64,000 nt of DNA from Hedera helix (taxonomy: Eukaryota > Streptophyta > Magnoliopsida > Apiales > Araliaceae), in assembly GCA_947179155.2 (NCBI GenBank), contig OX359283.1:5413764-5477763 (forward strand), given 5' to 3'. The notes below the pieces were generated by a model, which was given only the letters and a program-made list of their open reading frames with translations, was not told the DNA's origin and did no database searches. A program made the position numbers and the translations under genes. Below, one piece after another: positions 55,854-64,000 of the stretch (the stretch's first letter is position 1; every line of letters starts with the position of its first letter).

Positions 55854-57081
55854 AGCACAATATTAATGTTGATGCCCGCCGACGCCTTTCTACTTCCAAA
55901 ACAGATTCTCAACGTATGCCTCTGAAATTCAAAGTAAAAGACCCCCTCTTTGCAGCAATTTATCAAACAAGTGGTGTGCACTCAATTTCCCCCAAATGCA
56001 TGTGGATTATGTTATTGAGAAGAACCCCTACCTATTGATAATCCGTTCTTAGCTCCGATCACTCCACCCAAACCACCTTTTCTCCTCCAGTGGCCAACAT
56101 AAACCATTGGGCAAACCCAACACAAGTAATTGAGGTAGAGATAACAACCACTGAACTTGCACTAAATGTAATGTAATGAATTTATAGTGTAAGTTACAAT
56201 GTTTGGTACCTCAAATTGAATACTTGAATGATTGAAAGCCGAACTTACCCACACCCCCAACTTGTGGAGTCGACTCGTGACCACTGCTACCCCGTTTGGT
56301 GAAGAAATCCGAATGGAATACCGTGAAGTGGGCTGTGTATTGTGAGAAGTGCAGTCGAGGAGGATGGTTGACCGAAATTGAGTGGGAGGAATAGGGTTTA
56401 GGATTAGAAAGATCAATCGGGTGCGAGAGAGAGAAAAAGGTTGAGTTTAGGTGTTATGAATTACGTGTGGGGTTGGGTAGGTTTTAAGTTCCGATCGGGC
56501 GTGGGATAATTTTTTTTTTTAAAATTGAAAATCGAAAATTTCGCCGGGGCGCAGTGATTTAGCCTTGACACCGCGTCGGGGCGCAGTCAGACCGAGGACA
56601 GTTCGCTGGGGGCATTGTATGATTTTGCCGAGACATGATCAGTCTGCAAGCTTTTCGCTGGGGGCACTGTTTGATTCCGCCGAGGCGCGATCAGTCTGCA
56701 AACTTTTCGCTGGGGGCGCTGTCTGATTCCGCCGGGGCACGATATTGCGCTGAGGCGTAGTAATTCAGTACAAACTCCTCGTCGGGGCGCGGTTGCTGAT
56801 TTCTGGAAAGAAAATTTTAAAGCTGCAATTTCATGACTTCTGACTCCATACTTATCTTCTATAGCTGCAATGAGATAAAAATACACAAGAGTTAGTGAAG
56901 CTAACATAAGAAATTCGTCCTAAGCTAGAAATTTAATAAATCCTAGAGATTGAATAAATTAAATAATAAATAAAAAATAATGCCTAAAAATGAGAACTAA
57001 ATGCTAAAACGATTTTATGGTTGGGTTGCCTCCCAACAAGCGCTTTATTTAGAGTCTTTCAGCCTGACTATCTTCTTTTGC
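55854..57081 (-). other. Spacer between pol and ORF3 of element B, with GC-rich minisatellite
   Basis: No gene. Between about 56540 and 56790 lie GC-rich degenerate repeats, including three 52-bp units starting at 56604, 56656 and 56708 (CGCTGGGGGC...). They share the CGGGGCGCAGT-type motif with the LTRs of element B. Confidence 0.75.
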
Positions 57082-60000
57082 TTAAGTCGGATCGGAAAGG
57101 GATATGGAGGTCTGCTGACAATCCACGTTACCGCCCCAATAATGTTTTAGCCGTTAACCATTAACCTTAAATGTCTGCCGAGAACGCGGGTCAATGACTT
57201 CAATCGCTCCGTATGGGAAGACATTAGTTATTGTAAATGGTCTGGACCATTTGGATTTCAATTTACCCGAAAACAGCTTGAGCTTTGAGTTGAATAATAG
57301 TACAGATTGGCCCGGTTCGAATGACCGCTCAATAATGCGCTTGTCATGCCACTTCTTGACTTTCTCCTTGTACACTTTGGCATTTTCATTGGCATTCATT
57401 CTTAATTCATCCAGTTCATTCAATTGCAAAAGCCTCTTTTCTCCTATTGCTTGTGACTCAAAGTTTAGCTTCTTTATCGCCCAATATGCGTTATGCTCCA
57501 ATTCTACTGGGAGGTGGCACGCTTTTCCATAGATGAGTCTATAAGGAGACATGCCTATTGGAGTCTTGTAAGCAGTGCGGTATGCCCAAAGAGCCTCATC
57601 AAGCTTGCTGGCCCAATCTTTGCGCGTCGGGTTAACAATCTTTTCCAGAATCTGTTTGACCTCTCTATTGGTAATCTCAGCTTGTTCACTCGTCTGTGGG
57701 TGATATGCCGTTGCAACTTTATGCCGTACTCCATACTTAGTGAGAAGAGCGGTAAAATATTTGTTGCAGAAATGGGACCCCCCATCACTAATTATAGCTC
57801 GTGGTGTTTCGAATCTTGTAAAAATGTTCTTGCGCAAGAAATTTAAAACAACCTTGGCATCATTAGTAGGTAAAGCCACAGCTTCCACCCACTTTGAGAC
57901 ATAGTCCACCCCCACTAAGATATACTTGTTATTGAATGATGATTGGAACGGTCCCATGAAGTCAATCCCCCATACGTCGAATATTTCCACTTCCAAGATT
58001 GAATTCAAAGGCATCTCCTGCCGACTTGATATGTTGCTAACCCGTTGACATCGATCACACCTCTTCTCGAATTCGTGAGCATCTTTGAAAATTGTTGGCC
58101 AATAGAATCTAGATTGGAGAATCTTTGCAGCTGTTCTATCACCTCCACAGTGACCTCCATATAGAGATGAGTGGCAATGTTGTAGAATACCTTCGATTTC
58201 CTCCCTAGCCACACATCGTCTTAACATCTGGTGAGCACATTGTCGGAAAAGAAAAGGTTTGTCCCACAAATATTGCTTGACATCATGTAGGAACCTCTTT
58301 CTCTGTTGATAGCTCAAGTTATAAGGAAGTACACCACTGACGATGTAATTGACGTAATCCGCATACCAAGGAGCTTCCTTTGCTACATAGAATAACTGCT
58401 TGTCGGGGAAGGACTCATTTATCTGCACTCCATCTCCTTTATTTTTTTGCGTATTTTCCAGTCTAGAGAGATGGTCTGCTACTTGGTTCTCGGAACCCTT
58501 CTTATCCCGAATCTCAAGATCAAATTCCTGAAGTAGAAGAATCCAACGGATCAACCTTGGTTTGACATCCTTTTTAGATATGAGATACTTTATCGCAGAG
58601 TGGTTTTTAAACACGATCACCTTTGTCCCAATTAAATATGCTCAAAATTTGTCGAAGGCAAAGACCACTGCAAGTAATTCCTTTTTCGTCGTGGTGTAAT
58701 TTAATTGTGCATCTATCAGAGTTTTGCTAGCATAGTAAATTGCGTGAAATACCTTTTCCTTGCGCTGGCCTAAGATTGCCCCAACTGCGTAGTCGCTAGC
58801 ATCACACATGAGCTCGAACGGTAGACTCCAATCTGGTGCGACTATTATCAGTGCAGTTATTAACTTCGTCTTTAAATTCTGAAATGCATCATGACACTCT
58901 TTAGTGAACTTAAAGGGAACATCTTTTTCTAGTAAAGCACACAACGACTTTGTGATCTTGGAGAAATCCTTGATAAACCGTCGATAAAATCCTGCATGTC
59001 CCAAGAAACTACAAATTCCTTTCACAGAATTTGGTGGTGGCAGATTTTCAATCGTCTCGATCTTTGCCTTATCCCCTTCTATACCACTATCAGACACCTT
59101 ATGTCCCAAGATGATTCCTTCTTTCACCATGAAGTGACACTTCTCCTAATTAAGCACCAAATTTGTTTCTACGCACCTTTTGAGAACCAAAATCAGATTT
59201 GCTAAACATAGATCAAAGTTATCGCCAAAGACTGAAAAATCGTCCATAAAAATTTCCAAATTCTGCTACACCATATCAGAAAAATTTGCCATCATACATC
59301 TCTGAAATGTTGCAGGTGCATTGCAAAGCCCAAAAGACATTCTCCGGAAGGCAAATGTTCCATATGGGCACATGAATGTCGTCTTTTCTTGATCCTCAGG
59401 GGCTATGACAATTTGATTGTAGCCCGAATAACCATCCAACAAACAGTAAAATGGATGTCCCGCCAATTTATCTAGCATCTGATCAATAAAGGGCAACGAA
59501 AAATGATCTTTGCGAGTTACTTTATTTAATTTGCGATAATCCATACAGACTCGCCAACCTGTCACCGTCCTTGTTGGAATTAGTTCGTTATTCTCGTTGG
59601 CTACTACTGTCCTACCTCATTTCTTTGGTACACATTGCACCGGACTAACCCACGAACTATCTGATATGGGATAGATAATACCCGCATCCAACCACTTGAT
59701 AACCTCTTTTTTTACGACTTCCGTCATGATTGGATTTAGTCTTCGTTGCTGCTTTACAACTGGTTTAGACTCCTCCTCAAGCAGAATTTTGTGCATGCAT
59801 AGCAATGGGCTAATTCCTTTGATATCTGCTATGGTCCAACCAATGGCAGTTTTGAATTCCCGCAATACCCTTAACAATTTTGTCTTTTATAACTCGTGAA
59901 GTGAAGCGGATATAATCACTAGTAGTGTAGAAGAATCCCCAAAATAAGAATACCTTAAATAGTTTGGCAACTGTTTCAACTCCAAAACGGGTGGTTCTTC

Positions 60001-60539
60001 TATGGATGTCTTTTCATGGGTCTTTACTTTCTCAGAATGATCTAAAGGCTCAAATTGCTTCCCAACCTGTACGAGTGGTGTAGATGCATTCAATAGCTGT
60101 ATAAACTCAAGTGGAGCTGGAAAATCTACAACTCTAGGATTAACTAAAGCCGTTGCAAGTGGATCCGCATGACAGTTAACCACAGAAACTTCATCCACTG
60201 CTACCTCTAACCAATCAACTCTAAAACACTCTTCTGCTTCCTTTGAGAATTTCATAGCTTTGAAAACGTTAAATGTGACCTCTTGATCATGCACCCTTAT
60301 CGTCAGCTCCCCTTTCTGCACGTCTATCAAGGTTCTACCTGTAGCCAAGAATGGACGCCCAAGTATAATCGGAATTTCTTTGTCCTCTTCGAAGTTCAAT
60401 ACTATGAAATCTGTCGGAAAGATGAACTTATCAACTTTCACCAATATATCCTCCACTATTCCTCTTGGATGCGTCAATGACCTGTCTGCTAGTTGTAGAG
60501 TAACATTGGTCGGCTTTACTTCTTTCAGAGGCCCAACCT
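57082..60539 (-). pseudogene. pol: Element B pol: RT, RNase H, integrase (Athila)
   Basis: A single minus-strand frame from just after a frameshift near 60540 to a stop at 57082-57084. Nonsense codons lie at 59887-59889, 59617-59619, 59266-59268, 59146-59148, 58642-58644 and 57154-57156. RT is recognised by VCMDYRKLN (about 59550), YGTFAFRRMSFGLCNAPATF and the active site FMDDF (about 59245). RNase H shows MCDASDYAVGA (about 58800). Integrase shows the HHCC finger ending CDRCQR (about 58040), GIDFMGPF (57970), the second D (IISDGGSHF, about 57790) and [12 protein letters not shown] (about 57500), the last strongly typical of Athila. Several stops fit C-to-T change of CGA or CAA codons, as expected for methylated, silenced repeats. 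No product can be made. Confidence 0.9.
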
Positions 60540-62452
60540 AACTGCTGATAGATGGAAAATGGCATCAGATTAATACTGACCCCCAAATCGCACAAAGCTC
60601 TTCCGAAGAATTTGTCTCCAATGGTGCATGGTATTGTAAAGCTACCCGGATCTCTGAGTTTAGGTGGTAGCTTTTTCTATAAAATTGCACTACACTCCTC
60701 CGTGAGTGCCACTGTTTCAAAGTCCTCAAGCTTTCTTTTCCTCGATAGAATCTCCTTCATGAATTTCATATAACTTGGCATTTGAGCTAAGGCATCTGCG
60801 AACGGTATGTTGATTTGGAGCTTCTTAAACACCTCTAGGAACTTCATAAATTTCTTATCTTCCCTTGCCTTCTGAAGTCTTTGGGGGAAAGGAACCGGTG
60901 GTACATAAGGGCTTGGTTTAACTTCATCAAATTTCTTCTTAACCTTCTCCTTCTTCTTGTCACCTTCCGAACTGACCTCCTTGACTGAAGCTTGATCCAT
61001 GTCAGTGTCCCCCTCATGTGATTTCCTTACTTTCTCTTCTTTTTCAGGTTGTTCCAACTCTTTTCCACTCCTCAAAGTAATTGGCTTGCAGTGATCCCTT
61101 CCATCTCTTCGTGGATTCAGCTCCGTATCATTAGGTAAGGTTCCTTGAGGCCGATTGTTCAAAACATTGGTAAATTGCCCCATCTGATTTTCCAAATTTT
61201 GAATGGCCACTGACTGACTCTTAATATTCAAATCCATCTGTGACACGATCTTGTCTTGTGCCTGCATCCTTGATTCAGTACCCGCTATAAATTTTGCCAA
61301 CACCTCCTCCAAATTATTCTGCTTTTATGCCTGAGGAAGGGGTTGATTGTGGAATTCGGGTGGATTTGCTTGCCTTGGAGCTTGATTATGTGTTTGATTA
61401 TCCCTCAAAGAAAAGTTTGGATGATTCCTCCACCCCGGATTGTAGGTATTAGAGTTATTTCCGTACTGCTGCTGCTGTCTATTGTAATTTCCAACAAACT
61501 GAATAGATTCAATACTGATTGCACACTGATCTGCTGAGTGATCACCTGCACAAAGTTCATAAACCATGGCCACATTTTGAATGGGCTGCATTGCCATCGT
61601 TTCAAACCGTTTCGTCAAAGTAGCCACTTGTGCCGCCAAGGCTGTAATTGGACTAACTTCATGAATTCCCACTGCTCTTGGTTGATGCATCCATGCCGTC
61701 GGCCACTGGTAATTGTTGGCAGCCATATTCTCAAGTAGATTATAAGCTTCCTCGCAGTTCTTGCCCATCAATGCTCCACCTGCTACGACATCTATGCTTG
61801 TCCTCACTAGACTGAATAGACCATTGTAGAAGGTTTGCACTTGTAACCACTTTGGGATTCCGTGATGGGGACATCTCCTTAATAGATCTTTAAACCTCTC
61901 CCAAGTTTCATACAGTGACTCAGAGTCCTGCTGAACGAAAGAAGTGATATCGTTCCGCATCTTTGCCATCTTTGCTGGTGGAAAGAATTTGACAAGGAAT
62001 TTTTGTGCCAAATCATTCCACGTTGTAATGGATCCTGCAGGCAAGGAGTGTAACCAGCTTTTGACTTTATCTCTCAATGTGAATGGGAATAGCCTCAGTC
62101 TAATAGCGTCATCCGTCACCTCATTATACTTGAACGTGTCACATATCTCCAAGAAACCGACAATATGGTCGTTGGGGTCATCGTTCGGTAAACCCCCAAA
62201 CTGAACCGAGTTTCAGATCATCTGAATAGTTTTGAGTTTGATCTCGAAACTAGCTGTTGTGATGGCAGGCCTTGTGATGCTGGTGTAAATTTCCGTCACT
62301 TGTGGCATGGCATAGTCCCGCAGTGTTTTCTGTTCTTCCTCAGCCATTCTGTCTTGGTTTTCTAGAGTGGTCTAAATATAATTGCGAATTCTACGGAACC
62401 TTCGTTCTATGTCGTCTTCGTAAGGCTCTAGTTCCGGACCTTTAGATCTCAT
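60540..62452 (-). pseudogene. gag: Element B gag-protease (Athila)
   Basis: Minus strand from ATG 62452. Stops interrupt the frame at 62372-62374, 62213-62215, 61325-61327 and 60677-60679, and a frameshift follows near 60540. The gag core includes LRLFPFTLRDKVKSWLHSLP (about 62100) and FLVKFFPP. A cysteine-histidine remnant near 61545 (CAGDHSADQC) replaces a classic zinc knuckle. A charged linker (KKKEKVKKKFDE) follows. The protease site is [12 protein letters not shown] near 60585, where Athila has DLG in place of DTG. All in-frame changes are nonsense rather than indels until the frameshift. The upstream stretch 62453-62608 is the leader. Confidence 0.88.
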
Positions 62453-62608
62453 GTGCATACACAAAATACTAAAAGCACTCCCTTGTAGAAAGCACGAGCG
62501 AGTTCAAACCAATGAAAGCCTATAAAAGCAAAGGTAAAGTAAATGATTAAAATGTTTAAATTAAAATTAAACTAACAAAAATTAATAATAAAATAATTAT
62601 TAGAACCG

Positions 62609-62627
62609 TTCCCCGGCAACGGTGCCA
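62609..62627 (-). promoter_or_regulatory. Element B primer-binding site (Asp tRNA type)
   Basis: Minus-strand TGGCACCGTTGCCGGGGAA lies 6 nt from the LTR end. This is the site of Athila and related lineages, usually TGGCGCCGTTGCCGGGGA and assigned to Asp tRNA; here it has A for G at one position. Confidence 0.85.
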
Positions 62628-62633
62628 AAAACT

Positions 62634-63897
62634 TGTTGTCCGATTTATATATATGGAATTTACATGCAAGTATATGCGGTCAATCAAGTAATATAGTAAT
62701 AATAAGGATGTCGAACCCATGAGGAACAAGTAATAATAACTATATTAACTATTAAATTTGTATTAATTCAACTCTATTCAAACTATAGCAAATTTGGATT
62801 ATGAACCTTGAATTATAAACTACTTAAAATTGAAATTAAAATTAAACTAACTAACTACCAGATAATAAAGAGCTTTAAGATTACAATTTTCCCGTTGTAT
62901 CACAATAATATCATCATCTTAATTCCAATTACTTAATCATATGGATTGTTAACTGAGATCACTTATCTATTTACTAATCTCTTTCGATAATTAATAAAAA
63001 GATCTACTCCAATTTATAATGCTATAAGTTTATGCAAAATATCTTGAAACAGACTCATTAAGATTAAACTCTCAATATGTTACGTGTAGTCTATAGGTAT
63101 TTGCATCCTATACACTATCATGATACTCTTCCTAAAAAGAATAAACAAAGTCACACGTTATTATACCCAGATCTATTCCTAGATTTCCTCTTTCAATTCC
63201 ATCTAAGAAATCAAATAATTGCTGATCAGACAATTATAATTCACGCACAAGATATAACAACCAATACCACAATTGATCAAATAATTGAAACTAAGATGAA
63301 TTAATTAAAGTTCAACCAACGGTTCCATTGTAACCTTAAAGAAGAAGTTAGTTACACATCATAATGGAAAACATCATTAAATCAACATAGAAAAACATCC
63401 CAAGTTCAAAAGATAAAGGAAAAGCAAATAGAATAAACTCTGTCAAAAAATTTATCGTCTCCTTAGCCTTCACTTTGGTTGTTGATGCTCTTCCAATCAA
63501 TTCCTCAAGCTTCCCACGAATAGCTCCAATCCTTGCTCTCTATCTCCTTTACGTCCTTTCTGTGTATCCCCTCAAAGCCCTAGAATCCTTCTTTAAAATA
63601 ACCGCAACGACCAACTTCCTAGCTGGACTCGGATTTCTCAACGCAACACTGGGCCAACTAAATTCGCCAGACTGTGCCCCGGCGCAGTCTTTGTATAGCA
63701 ACATCGCGCCCCGGCGCAGTCTATCTGTCCCAAATTTCAAAATTGCCACTGAACCTCTATTTTCCTGTTTTGACCTCCCGAAGCCGTTTTCTGCAAAAGA
63801 ATCATAAAAACAAGTGAAATAAAACTAAAAACACTTAATGAAGGCAACTAATTAAGCTTAAATGCACCTAATTCGTAGGTATAACACCCACTCATCA
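62634..63897 (-). repeat. Element B 5' LTR (1264 bp)
   Basis: On the minus strand it runs from TGATGAGTGGGTG (63897) to GGACAACA (62634). It carries the GC-rich hairpin ACTGTG/CGCAGT at 63671-63688 and a second GCGCCCCGGCGC block at about 63706-63717. The promoter is not obvious. Confidence 0.9.
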
Positions 63898-64000
63898 CTA
63901 TTTCCCCAAAAAATTTCTCCACCTTAGGCATGTCATCATCGCAAAGAACATTATTGTCTGCATTGATACTGTCTGCTTCTGTACTGATGTTGTCTACTTC
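63898..64000. other. Flank to the right of element B
   Basis: 103 bp with no recognisable feature. The target-site duplication of B cannot be tested because the left end of B is lost. Confidence 0.4.

Larger units (their letters stand above)
52777..63897 (-). mobile_element. Element B: Athila-lineage retrotransposon, degraded
   Basis: An 11.1-kb minus-strand element: 5' LTR (62634-63897), Asp-type primer site, gag-PR, RT-RNase H-integrase, an extra ORF in the env position, 3' non-coding region, polypurine tract and half of the 3' LTR (52777-53426). The other half is missing where LTR U begins. Integrase motifs, the primer site and the ORF order are those of Athila. I counted about 24 differences over 650 bp between the LTR copies (roughly 3.7%), so it is much older than elements A, C and D. 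At least ten nonsense codons and one frameshift break the genes. Confidence 0.9.

Overview
This window is from an angiosperm nuclear genome. It is AT-rich, has no recognisable single-copy host gene, and is built almost entirely of nested Ty3/gypsy-type LTR retrotransposons of the Tekay (chromovirus), Tat and Athila lineages. The evidence is plant-type primer-binding sites (initiator-Met, an Arg-like site and an Asp-type site), a C-terminal chromodomain-like tail, a second RNase H domain and antisense plant-mobile-domain ORFs. Species cannot be told from the sequence.

Layout, left to right. 1-1285: two degenerate minus-strand LTR fragments. 1286-13071: a complete non-autonomous LARD-like element (A), with two 4823-bp LTRs around a 2140-bp non-coding core and TSD TCAAG. 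13077-17023: the rest of the LTR that A interrupted, itself broken by a solo Athila-type LTR (13412-15609, TSD ATCAG). 17024-24944: a graveyard of LTR pieces, a broken Tekay-type gag and the 3' end of an Athila-like element.

24945-52542: a 27.6-kb Tat-lineage element (C), TSD ATATG. It carries gag-PR, RT, RNase H, a second RNase H and integrase on the plus strand, two extra antisense genes, a 36-bp repeat array, and nearly identical LTRs. C is split by a younger Tekay element (D, 30780-40240, TSD GAGAG) whose 1548-residue gag-pol ORF is fully open. C itself sits inside a Tekay-type LTR remnant (52543-52776), which abuts a broken LTR of an Athila element on the minus strand (B, 52777-63897). 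LTR divergence judged by eye supports B older than C older than D, in agreement with the nesting.

Most striking observations. (1) D is bounded on both sides by the U5 end of its LTR: its 5' LTR was replaced by a 1.5-kb inverted copy of the LTR 3' part. The TSD is intact and the C reading frame closes when D is removed, so an aberrant cDNA seems to have been integrated. The breakpoint lies at the foot of a conserved stem-loop. (2) That stem-loop (TGAGC, loop, GCTCA) recurs with different loops in seven LTRs or LTR fragments here. (3) The LARD LTR is a near-continuous chain of short perfect hairpins with different, covarying stems, including a 1.1-kb AT-rich array. (4) C carries paired 20-bp GC-rich perfect palindromes in both LTRs and again inside, a hairpin over its polypurine tract, a predicted 175-bp intron before RT, and an antisense plant-mobile-domain gene with an 87-nt stop-free intron.
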